21,948 nt of DNA, from positions 1-21,948 of the forward strand of contig CABRYP010000035.1 in NCBI GenBank assembly GCA_902475245.1. Reading direction: 5' to 3'. The translations under genes and the position numbers were made by a program. Below are positions 4,717 to 11,710 of the stretch, piece by piece; positions within the stretch are counted from its first letter, which is position 1; each line of letters starts with the position of its first letter. A model generated the notes under the pieces. The model saw only the letters and a program-made list of their open reading frames with translations, had not been told where the DNA came from and did not search any database. Source of the stretch: an uncultured Collinsella sp. Lineage in GTDB: Bacteria > Actinomycetota > Coriobacteriia > Coriobacteriales > Coriobacteriaceae.

Positions 4717-7209
4717 TTATAGGTAGCGACCGGTAATGCTCTTGGAGCAGGCCGCGATGTCGCCCGGCGTACCGGTGCAGACGATTTGCCCGCCCGCGTC
4801 GCCACCGCCCGGGCCCATGTCGATCACGTAGTCAGCGTTACAAATAAGGTCGAGGTCATGCTCGATCACGACAACCGTGGCGCCCTTGGCAACAAGGCCG
4901 TCGAACACACTCAGCAACACCTGGACATCGAGCGGATGCAGGCCAATCGTGGGCTCGTCGAACACGAATACGGCATCATCCTGCACGCGGCCCATCTCGC
5001 TCGCGAGCTTAAGACGCTGCGCCTCGCCGCCCGAAAGCGCCGGTGTGGGCTCACCGAGTGTGAGATAACCCAGGCCCAGGTCGTGCAAGGTCTGCAAGCG
5101 CGTCTGAACCTTCTTGAGTCCCAGTGTGGCGTCGATGGCCTCGTCCACACTCATGTCCATGAGCTGCGGCAACGTAAGCAAGCTCCCGTCCTTGCCCTCG
5201 CGATGGATATGCGAAGCCGCGTCCGCATAACGCGAACCGCGACATGCCGGGCAGACAATCTCAACGTCGGGCAAAAACTGCACGTCAAGCGATATCGAGC
5301 CCGTGCCATCGCATGTGGGGCAGCGCAAGGCGCCGGTGTTGTAGCTAAAGGCACCCGCCTTATACCCTGCCGCCTTGGCCTCGGGCGTGCGGGCGAAGGC
5401 GCGGCGCAGCTCATCATGGATGTCGGCATAGGTCGCCACCGTCGAGCGCACGTTGGCGCCAATGGGCGTGGCGTCAATCAGGTTGGCGCGCGCGATGCCC
5501 TCGGCATCGACCCAACGCACGTGCCTCGGCAGGCGCTCGCCAGCCGCTTGCGCCTTGAGCGCCGGGATGAGCGTCTCGAGCACCAATGTCGTCTTGCCCG
5601 AACCTGAAACACCCGTTACCGCGACAAGGCGGCCGCGCGGGATATCGACTTCGAGCGGTTTGACGGTATGGATGGCATCGGTCGCCATGCGGATATGGCC
5701 CAGATCGAACATTTCGTCGTCAGCCACCTGCGGGCGCAAGCGCTTGGGGTCCGAGCGCAAGAACGGCGCGATGCGGCTACCCTGCGATTGTTCGACCTCG
5801 CCCACCGTACCGGCGGCGATCACATGACCGCCGCCTGCTCCGGCAACGGGGCCCATCTCGACCAGATAGTCGGCTTCTGCCAGCACGCGCGTGTCGTGGT
5901 CAACAACAACCACGGTGTTGCCGTCATCCACCAGATCGCGCATCACGCCCACCAGGCCATCGACATTGGCAGGATGCAAGCCGATCGAAGGCTCGTCCAG
6001 CACATACAGCACGCCCGTCGATCGGTTGCGCACCACGCGGGCAAGCTGCACGCGCTGGCGCTCGCCCGTCGACAGCGTGGCACCGGCGCGGTCGAGCGAA
6101 AGGTAGTCGAGACCCAGGTCGATCAGGCGACGGGCCGTGCTCAAAAACGAATCGCAGATGTCCGTCGCCATGGGCTGCATCTCGGTCGGCAAGGATGCGG
6201 GCACCCCGCGCACCCACTCAATCGCCTCGCCCAGTGTCATGGCCGCGGCCTGCGCCAAATTGATACCGCGCACCAGGGGCTGGCGCGCAGCCTCGGAGAG
6301 ACGCGTGCCGCCGCAATCGCGGCATGGCCCCTCGCGCAAAAAGCGCGCCACGCGCTTAAGCCCCTTATCGTCCTTAACCTTGGCGAGTGCATTCTCGACG
6401 GTATAGACGGCGTTGTAGTAGGTAAAGTCGAGCGGCGTGGCGCCCTCGCCGTTTTTGGGAACGTAGAGAATGTGCTTCTTAACCGCCGGGCCATGGAACA
6501 CGATGTCGCGCTCTTGAGGTGTGAGCTGGTTAAACGGCACGTCGGTGCGCACGCCCATCTCGCCAGCCACCTGTTTCATCAGATCCCACATGAGCGTGCC
6601 CCAGGGAAGCACCGCGCCCTCGTCGATGGTCTTTGACTCGTCGGGCACCAGGCTCGCCTCGTCCACTTCGCGCATAACGCCGGTACCGCCGCAGGTAGGG
6701 CACGCGCCGCCACTGTTAAAGGCAAGGTCCTCGGCACCCGGTGCATAGAACTCGCGCCCGCATGCGGGGCATGTGAGCGACAGGCCCGCGGCCACGTTAA
6801 GGCTCGGCTCCACGCGCGCCCCGCAATGCGGGCAGACGTGATGGGCGCAGCGGCTAAAGAGCAGGCGCAGGCTGTTGTTGAGCTCGGTCATGGTGCCAAA
6901 GGTCGAGCGCACGCCTGGCACGCTGGGGCGCTGATGCAGCGCGAGCGCCGCCGGCACGTGCAGCGCCTCGTCCACTTGGGCGTGTTCCGCCTGCGTCAGG
7001 CGACGGCGGGTATAGGTGCTCAGCGCCTCCAGGTAACGACGCGAACCCTCGGCATACAGAACCCCCAGCGCCAGCGAGCTCTTGCCCGAACCCGACACGC
7101 CGGCAACACCCACGAGCTTTCCCAGCGGAATATCGATATCGACGTCCTTGAGGTTATGGACACGTGCGCCACGCACCTCGATAGCACTTGGTTGTTGCGA
7201 CACCGTCAT
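4717..7209 (-). CDS. UvrA-like (UvrA2-type) ABC ATPase, short form
   Basis: The 830-residue protein has the two-ABC architecture of excinuclease subunit A. First half: Walker A GVSGSGKSS (37-45), zinc-module cysteines CPHC/CPAC and CPTCGGTG, signature LSTGERQR and Walker B VLYVLDEPSIGLHP. Second half: GVSGSGKTT, zinc module CPTCDGTGSI...CPACRGSRY, signature LSGGEAQR and FVFDEPTIGLHP. Canonical UvrA has about 940 residues; the shortfall lies between the first Walker A and the first zinc module, where the UvrB-binding domain should be. This is the layout of UvrA2/DrrC-like paralogues linked to DNA damage tolerance or drug self-protection rather than classical repair with UvrB. The ATG at 7209 has AAGGGGAG just upstream. 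It stands alone between the two ATPase cassettes. Confidence 0.88.
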   Translation of the reverse strand: MTVSQQPSAIEVRGARVHNLKDVDIDIPLGKLVGVAGVSGSGKSSLALGVLYAEGSRRYLEALSTYTRRRLTQAEHAQVDEALHVPAALALHQRPSVPGVRSTFGTMTELNNSLRLLFSRCAHHVCPHCGARVEPSLNVAAGLSLTCPACGREFYAPGAEDLAFNSGGACPTCGGTGVMREVDEASLVPDESKTIDEGAVLPWGTLMWDLMKQVAGEMGVRTDVPFNQLTPQERDIVFHGPAVKKHILYVPKNGEGATPLDFTYYNAVYTVENALAKVKDDKGLKRVARFLREGPCRDCGGTRLSEAARQPLVRGINLAQAAAMTLGEAIEWVRGVPASLPTEMQPMATDICDSFLSTARRLIDLGLDYLSLDRAGATLSTGERQRVQLARVVRNRSTGVLYVLDEPSIGLHPANVDGLVGVMRDLVDDGNTVVVVDHDTRVLAEADYLVEMGPVAGAGGGHVIAAGTVGEVEQSQGSRIAPFLRSDPKRLRPQVADDEMFDLGHIRMATDAIHTVKPLEVDIPRGRLVAVTGVSGSGKTTLVLETLIPALKAQAAGERLPRHVRWVDAEGIARANLIDATPIGANVRSTVATYADIHDELRRAFARTPEAKAAGYKAGAFSYNTGALRCPTCDGTGSISLDVQFLPDVEIVCPACRGSRYADAASHIHREGKDGSLLTLPQLMDMSVDEAIDATLGLKKVQTRLQTLHDLGLGYLTLGEPTPALSGGEAQRLKLASEMGRVQDDAVFVFDEPTIGLHPLDVQVLLSVFDGLVAKGATVVVIEHDLDLICNADYVIDMGPGGGDAGGQIVCTGTPGDIAACSKSITGRYL

Positions 7210-7230
7210 CGCTCCCCTTCCAGTTGATCG

Positions 7231-7263
7231 AATATGACAAGAGGGCTGTCCCTTTGTTACATT
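7231..7263. repeat. 33-bp palindrome, copy 3 (overlaps ATPase 2 stop)
   Basis: AATATGACAAGAGGGC and GTCCCTTTGTTACATT flank a central T, with several mismatches between arms but full-length similarity to copies 1, 2 and 4. It lies 21 bp upstream of the uvrA-like start, and its right end reaches the TAA stop of ATPase 2 (7262-7264). It is the downstream partner of copy 4. Confidence 0.85.
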
Positions 7264-8380
7264 ACTCGTGCCATAAAATGCGGTCGCGAATGTACTCGCC
7301 CAGCATGGGCACGCTAAACCGAACGAGGCCGTATCCGGCGGCCTCGATGACGCGCTCGCGAATTAGGCTTGCGCGATATTTACTCGCCCAGCTCTGGGTG
7401 CGGTCGCAGCGCTCAATGATATCCGACATGCGCGTCGGCTTGTCCTCGTCAACCGCCATAGCCTCGACAAAGAGGCGCTGTGGACTGCGCAGCCCGTAAT
7501 ACAGAGGTGCGTCAACCGCTTCGTAGAACTCGGAGACGGCATCCGCATGACCATCCTCGACATCGCGCCTTTCAATGAGTTGCGAGCCACGTCGGACGGC
7601 AGACCGCCACATGTAATATCCCACCAGCTGAACCATATAGGGATGTCCCATGCTCTTGCGCGCCGCAAGGTCCGCGGTCTCCGCATCAACGCAAAGACCA
7701 GCACACTCGACCGTCTGGATATATGAATCGCGCACCTGGGGCAAAGAAATCGCCCCCAACGTACGCTGCTGGGCACGCCGCAAAAACGTCACGCTCGGCT
7801 CTTCGAGCAGACCGTCAACCATACTGGGTAAGCCGGCAAAAACCAGCGCAAGACCACGCTGGTCGCCATCGGGCAAGCCCATGGCATCCTGATCTCCCAG
7901 CACCTGCTGATAGAGAACGGCAAGGGCCGCCAGCTCCTCAATAGACGCCGATTGAGCCTCGTCAATCGCAAACAGTATGCCCTTACCTGGACCGAGCTTC
8001 TTGAGCCTCTTGTTGACCAGCCCCCGCAACGTCTCGCCTTTTGCCCGCGCCGCCTCGGCCGACATTCGGCCAAATGACGGCCCAAACCCCATTGACGTCA
8101 CAACGGGTTTATTCGAGCGGAGCGCGTCGGCCAAGCGGTCGCATAAGCCAAGCGAAGCGGAATCGGAGACAACCGCCCATCCGCGCTCGCCGGCCAGACG
8201 TTGCAGCTCCCGCAGGAGAACTGTTTTGCCACAGCCGCGGTTTCCCGTAATGAGCATGAGCCTGCCCGGCGCCCCGGCGCCGTTATCGAGCCCTTCCTCG
8301 AAATCTTCGATGACCGACTCGCGACCGATGAGTATCGGAGGTCGCTTACCAGCCGTTGGCTTAAAGGGATTTGGATGCAT
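7262..8380 (-). CDS. AAA+ ATPase with C-terminal winged helix (ATPase 2)
   Basis: The 372-residue protein is a paralogue of the product of 3574-4674. Motifs: NPFKPTAGKRPPILIGR (4-20), Walker A GNRGCGKT (46-53), Walker B ILFAIDEAQ (135-143), sensor-1 region LVFAGLPS (179-186), FLRRAQQ (199-205) and GHPYMVQLVGYYMW (245-258). The C-terminus (SPQRLFVEAM...CDRTQSWASKYRASLIRERVI) again resembles a winged helix. Walker B is DEAQ here and DEVD in ATPase 1, and overall similarity is moderate, so they are not a recent duplication. The ATG at 8380 follows GGAGG at 5-base spacing. Its promoter region contains three 10-bp tandem repeats. The stop codon overlaps palindrome copy 3. Function unknown. Confidence 0.85.
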   Translation of the reverse strand: MHPNPFKPTAGKRPPILIGRESVIEDFEEGLDNGAGAPGRLMLITGNRGCGKTVLLRELQRLAGERGWAVVSDSASLGLCDRLADALRSNKPVVTSMGFGPSFGRMSAEAARAKGETLRGLVNKRLKKLGPGKGILFAIDEAQSASIEELAALAVLYQQVLGDQDAMGLPDGDQRGLALVFAGLPSMVDGLLEEPSVTFLRRAQQRTLGAISLPQVRDSYIQTVECAGLCVDAETADLAARKSMGHPYMVQLVGYYMWRSAVRRGSQLIERRDVEDGHADAVSEFYEAVDAPLYYGLRSPQRLFVEAMAVDEDKPTRMSDIIERCDRTQSWASKYRASLIRERVIEAAGYGLVRFSVPMLGEYIRDRILWHE

Positions 8381-8414
8381 GTTGGCCTCCTCGGATTAGC
8401 AAAGGCTGGTAATA

Positions 8415-8446
8415 GTTATACCAACTTATACCGAGTTATACCAACT
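8415..8446 (-). promoter_or_regulatory. Three tandem 10-bp repeats (TTGGTATAAC) upstream of ATPase 2
   Basis: Read on the minus strand the copies are TTGGTATAAC, TCGGTATAAG and TTGGTATAAC, head to tail with an exact 10-bp period. Each contains TATAA, so one can serve as the -10 box of the ATPase 2 promoter, about 35-65 bases before the start codon. One site per helical turn is typical of iterons or cooperative operators. Confidence 0.7.
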
Positions 8447-8447
8447 G

Positions 8448-8480
8448 AATGCGACAAAGGGACAGTCCCTTTGTCAAATG
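8448..8480. repeat. Palindrome, copy 4 (contains the stop of the Tet-like gene)
   Basis: AATGCGACAAAGGGAC and GTCCCTTTGTCAAATG flank a central A, the opposite central base to copies 1-3 on the plus strand. The inner 12 bp of the arms pair perfectly. The TGA stop of the Tet(M)-like gene (8474-8476) lies in the right arm. Confidence 0.9.
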
Positions 8481-10477
8481 TGGCCGAAGAATTGCGCGTC
8501 GGCAGGGCGATAGGGGCGGAAGGTGGCGGGATCGATCTTTACGTGCGCCACAGCGGATACGTCGTACCATTTGACCGTGTAGCCGGCGCCGTGGGCGCAA
8601 AAGACCGAGTCGGGCGTGTTGGGCAGATCGGCCTCGGGCTCGTAGGCGGCCGCCTCGATGACGCGCTCAGCATCATGGCAAGCCGCATAACCGGCGAACT
8701 CAAGGTACAAATGCCCGCGGCCGCTCGTGTAGGCAGCCACCTCCAGCGCGTAATCCTGCACCTCGGATGCCGGCACGCGACCCACAAGCTTCGCCCGGTC
8801 ACCCGTCATTGCCGGCGGCTCGTACTCGGCGCCCATGCGCGTGACATCCGAGAGCGCCCTGCCCACGCACTCCCCCGGCACCTCGAGCTCAAAGTGGTAC
8901 CACGGCTCCAGCAGCACCGCCGCGCCCGCCTCGCGCGCCCGCATCAAACCCTGGCGAATCGCGCGGTACGTGGCCTGCCGAAAGTCACCGCCCTCGGTAT
9001 GCTTGGCATGCGCACGGCCGCCTGTGAGCGTAATGCGCACATCGGTGATGGGCGAGCCGGTCAACACGCCCAGGTGATCGCGCTCCATGGCGTTGGTGAG
9101 TGCCAGGCGCTGCCAGTTCAGATCGAGCTCGTCGGTCGAGGCAACGGTACCAAATTGCACGCCCGAGCCCGCCGGCAGCGGCTCCAGGCGCAGGTGCACC
9201 TCGGCGTAATGGCGCAGTGGTTCAAAGTGGCCCACGCCCTCGACCAGCTGCGAAATAGTCTCCTTATAGAGAATGCCGCCAGGCTCAAACGCAATCGAAA
9301 GGCAAAAGCGATCGGCCAACACTCGCTGCACGACCTCGAGTTGCACGGCGCCCATCAGCTGCAGGTGAATCTGCTCCAGATGAGTATTCCAGCTTACGCC
9401 GAGCATGGGATCTTCGTCCGCCAGCTCAGTCAGTGCTTTGAACACCGCATGAACATCGTGTTCGCCTGGAAGCACCGTATAGGTGAGGACCGGCGCAATG
9501 ACGGGCGCATCGCCCGCGGGCTCCGCGCCCAAGGCGTCCCCCGGGCGAACGTGCGCAAGACCCGTCACGGCACAAATACCGCCAGCAGCAACTTCTTGGG
9601 CAAGCTCATACTTCTCGCCGTTATAGATGCGTACCTGATCGACCTTCTGCTCCCATGCCTCGGCACCGGAACGTCCTCCAATCATCTGCTTGGCATGCAG
9701 TATGCCGCCCGTCACCTTGACCCAGGTAAGACGCTCGCCACGGTCTCCACGACTCACGCGGTAGACACGCGCGGCGAACTCCTGGGGCCATGTTCGCTCG
9801 CGCATCAGAGCGCATATGCCGTCGAGTAGCTCTGCCACACCCTGGTCCTTGAGCGCCGAGCCCGCAAAGCAGGGAAACAATTTGCGCTCGGCAACCATGC
9901 GCGACAGCGTTGCAACAGAAAGCTCGCCCGCCTCAAGAAACTCATCGAGCGCCGCCTCGTCCAACGCAGCAGCGTCCTCCTGAACGGCGCCGCCCGCCAG
10001 CAGTTCGCTGGCATCCAGGCAGCCTTCGGAAAGACGCTGCCCAAGTTGTGCCAGCAAAACATCGCGGCCGGGATTCTCCAAATCGATCTTGTTGATATAG
10101 ATGAACGTCGGAATGTCATAGCGTGCAAGCAGGCGCCACAGGGTTTCGGTGTGCCCCTGCACGCCATCGTTGGCACCCACCACCAGAATCGCGTAGTCCA
10201 GGGCACGCAGCGTGCGCTCCGCCTCGGCAGAAAAATCGACATGCCCCGGTGCATCCACGAGCATGACGTGGGTATCACCGTGGTCGAACACGGCCTGCGA
10301 CGAGAAAATCGTGATGCCACGCTCGCGCTCGATCGCGTTCGTATCCAGATGCGAATCGCCATCGTCCACGCGGCCGCGTTTGCGAATGCGGCCCGCATTG
10401 AACAACATGGCCTCGGCCAGCGTGGTCTTGCCGGCATCGACGTGCGCTAAGATTCCAACGACCGCTTGCTTCGACAT
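8474..10477 (-). CDS. Tet(M)/EF-G-like translational GTPase, divergent family member
   Basis: The 667-residue product is a translational GTPase of the Tet(M)/EF-G superfamily. G motifs: AHVDAGKTT (11-19), ERERGIT, DAPGHVDF and NKIDLENPGRD; the EF-G-like domains II-V follow. It matches ribosomal protection proteins end to end (TetM has 639 residues). However, the domain IV tip loop, which in TetM carries YSPVS and displaces tetracycline from the decoding site, reads RAHAKHTEGGDFRQATYRA here. It may therefore be a housekeeping ribosome-rescue or translation factor rather than a resistance determinant; automated pipelines often call such proteins TetM/W/O/S. Start: ATG at 10477 follows AGGAGAG, and family similarity begins at MSKQAVVGILAHVDAGK. 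A 23-residue upstream extension of the frame has no such site. The stop codon is inside palindrome copy 4. Confidence 0.82.
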   Translation of the reverse strand: MSKQAVVGILAHVDAGKTTLAEAMLFNAGRIRKRGRVDDGDSHLDTNAIERERGITIFSSQAVFDHGDTHVMLVDAPGHVDFSAEAERTLRALDYAILVVGANDGVQGHTETLWRLLARYDIPTFIYINKIDLENPGRDVLLAQLGQRLSEGCLDASELLAGGAVQEDAAALDEAALDEFLEAGELSVATLSRMVAERKLFPCFAGSALKDQGVAELLDGICALMRERTWPQEFAARVYRVSRGDRGERLTWVKVTGGILHAKQMIGGRSGAEAWEQKVDQVRIYNGEKYELAQEVAAGGICAVTGLAHVRPGDALGAEPAGDAPVIAPVLTYTVLPGEHDVHAVFKALTELADEDPMLGVSWNTHLEQIHLQLMGAVQLEVVQRVLADRFCLSIAFEPGGILYKETISQLVEGVGHFEPLRHYAEVHLRLEPLPAGSGVQFGTVASTDELDLNWQRLALTNAMERDHLGVLTGSPITDVRITLTGGRAHAKHTEGGDFRQATYRAIRQGLMRAREAGAAVLLEPWYHFELEVPGECVGRALSDVTRMGAEYEPPAMTGDRAKLVGRVPASEVQDYALEVAAYTSGRGHLYLEFAGYAACHDAERVIEAAAYEPEADLPNTPDSVFCAHGAGYTVKWYDVSAVAHVKIDPATFRPYRPADAQFFGHI

Positions 10478-10781
10478 GGCTCTCCTCTTATTGCAAGCCC
10501 GTCGCACGCGGCAACGGACGCTCTCGTTCCACACTGGATGATACAATTTACGGGCCGGCGGGCGAAGCGGGCCCTATCCCCCGACCGAGCTCATCGCCCC
10601 GCGTTGCCGCGCGGCGATTTTCGCAGGTTCGCGCCTTGCGAAAGCCGGCACCTCCCCTTTTGTCTGCCCTGGTTCATCTGGGACAGTAACAACGCGAGCC
10701 TCACAACAACGCGTTTTACCAAAAATGGCCCCACTCGGGGCCATTTTCATTTCGATGAAACGCTGGTATGTGACTCGGCCC
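10478..10781. other. 304-bp intergenic region upstream of the Tet-like gene
   Basis: This region separates two genes that both read leftward. It contains the Tet-like gene leader (about 10478-10560) and, near 10722-10747, the terminator of the acetyltransferase gene. No coding frame with a ribosome binding site is visible. On the minus strand TATCAT near 10539-10544 is a possible -10 box without a good -35. The leader is long enough for an attenuator, but no leader peptide or alternative hairpins could be recognised. Confidence 0.5.
10722..10747 (-). terminator. Intrinsic terminator of the acetyltransferase gene
   Basis: AAAATGGCCCC (10722-10732) pairs perfectly with GGGGCCATTTT (10737-10747) around a 4-base loop. 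Read on the minus strand the stem runs into five T, which fits termination of the leftward gene that stops at 10782. Confidence 0.85.
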
Positions 10782-11273
10782 TTATGCCTCGCGCAGCCAG
10801 TCGAACGCAACACGCGGCGTGCCGTCCGACACATACACGACGCCGGTGCGCTCGAACCCCGCCTTCATGCTCGCACCCTGCATGGGCAGGTTGTCCGCAT
10901 GCGTATCGATACGCAGATGGTCGGCACGCTCCTTGGCAAAGGCAAACATCGCGGCCGCGATACCGTGCACGGTGCCGTCGGACGCCACGCGGTGCAGTAC
11001 GGCGTACGGAGTGTTGCCACGCCACTGACCGTCCTCGATGACGTCATAGCACTCGTCCGGGCCCGGCAAAAAGGCAAACGTCGCCACCACGCGACCGTCG
11101 ACTTCGCACACATAGCTGCCACCGGCGGCGATATCGGCAGCCAGTTGCTCGGCCGAAGGCGTGCCCTCGGGCCACTGCGTGGCGTTGCCATGCGCGCGCA
11201 TAAAGGCGCGGGCGGCATCATAGATGGCCATGACGGCGGGAATGTCGGTCTCGAGGGTTTTTCTGATCATCAC
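10782..11273 (-). CDS. GNAT-family N-acetyltransferase
   Basis: The 163-residue protein has the GNAT fold: MIRKTLETDIPAVMAIYDAAR at the N-terminus, GGSYVCEVDGRVVATFAFLPGPD (beta strands 2-3) and a C-terminal block LRIDTHADNLPMQGASMKAGFERTG, typical of motif B in this family. The acetyl-CoA pyrophosphate loop is less clear (VASDGTVHGIAAAMFAFAKERA, where Q/RxxGxG/A is usual; the expected Arg/Gln is replaced). It transfers acetyl groups to an unknown small molecule or protein. The start may be GTG at 11273 or the adjacent ATG at 11270; GAGG lies 7 bases before the GTG. It is monocistronic with its own terminator, and is divergent from the small protein gene at 11347 with a 73-bp shared control region. 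Confidence 0.8.
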   Translation of the reverse strand: MMIRKTLETDIPAVMAIYDAARAFMRAHGNATQWPEGTPSAEQLAADIAAGGSYVCEVDGRVVATFAFLPGPDECYDVIEDGQWRGNTPYAVLHRVASDGTVHGIAAAMFAFAKERADHLRIDTHADNLPMQGASMKAGFERTGVVYVSDGTPRVAFDWLREA

Positions 11274-11292
11274 GCGGCGACCTCACGTTTAT

Positions 11293-11322
11293 TGGTATCA
11301 CTTTGATTGAGCAATCATACCA
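11293..11322. promoter_or_regulatory. Inverted TGGTAT/ATACCA pair: candidate overlapping divergent promoters
   Basis: TGGTAT at 11293-11298 and ATACCA at 11317-11322 are inverted copies 18 bases apart. On the plus strand TGGTATCAC resembles an extended -10, 45 bp before the start at 11347. On the minus strand TGGTATGAT is a better extended -10, about 40 bp before the start at 11273. The pair could also be an operator. -35 boxes are weak. Confidence 0.35.
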
Positions 11323-11346
11323 GCGTTTGGAAAGGGCAAGGAGCGG

Positions 11347-11643
11347 ATGGGAAGCAAAAAGCGAGCCGCCTGGTCAAAGGCCAAAAGCGAGTTTTTGGGC
11401 GCTGCCACCGGCGGCGATATGAGCGACCTTTTTGCGCGCGAGGACGAGCGCCGCGACGCCCTGGACGCCGAACGCGATGAGGCTTGGCGCTACAAATCAT
11501 GCAAGCGCAAAAACCGCTACGACACACGCGCCGAGGCCGAAGCCGTTATGGCCGACTGCGAAAACCGTGGACGACGTGGTTTGGCCTGCTACAAATGCGA
11601 ATACTGCGGCGGGTGGCACCTGACGTCGCACCCTTGGAAATAG
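11347..11643 (+). CDS. Small basic protein with C-terminal CxxC zinc-ribbon-like motif
   Basis: The 98-residue product starts with ATG at 11347 right behind AAGGAGCGG. The first third is Lys/Arg/Ala-rich (GSKKRAAWSKAKSEF), the middle is charged and helical (LFAREDERRDALDAERDEAW), and the C-terminal part reads KSCKRKNRYDTRAEAEAVM then CYKCEYCGGWHLTSHP. The final CxxCxxC-G-WHLT arrangement, with a Cys earlier at about residue 52, looks like a small zinc-binding knuckle of the YxCxxCxxWHLT type seen in short phage and actinobacterial proteins. Function unknown; nucleic-acid binding is plausible from the basic residues. It stands alone. Confidence 0.7.
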   Translation: MGSKKRAAWSKAKSEFLGAATGGDMSDLFAREDERRDALDAERDEAWRYKSCKRKNRYDTRAEAEAVMADCENRGRRGLACYKCEYCGGWHLTSHPWK

Positions 11644-11710
11644 GCCCCGCATCGGCGCGGCGCTCACGCAGCGGCACGGCACCGACACATCGCCGGCCAT
11701 CGCGCGCAGG

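Noticed and set aside
3423..8480. CRISPR array from the repeated palindromes
   Set aside because: The copies are over 1 kb apart, with genes between them and no regular spacers or cas genes.
8201..9829. Very long plus-strand open frame opposite the Tet-like gene
   Set aside because: It is the antisense reading of a conserved GTPase gene in GC-rich DNA, rich in Arg/His, with no family resemblance and no start site. The same holds for long frames opposite the uvrA-like gene and prfC.
8474..10477. Calling this gene a tetracycline resistance determinant
   Set aside because: The drug-displacing loop residues of TetM are not present, so the name would overstate what the sequence shows.
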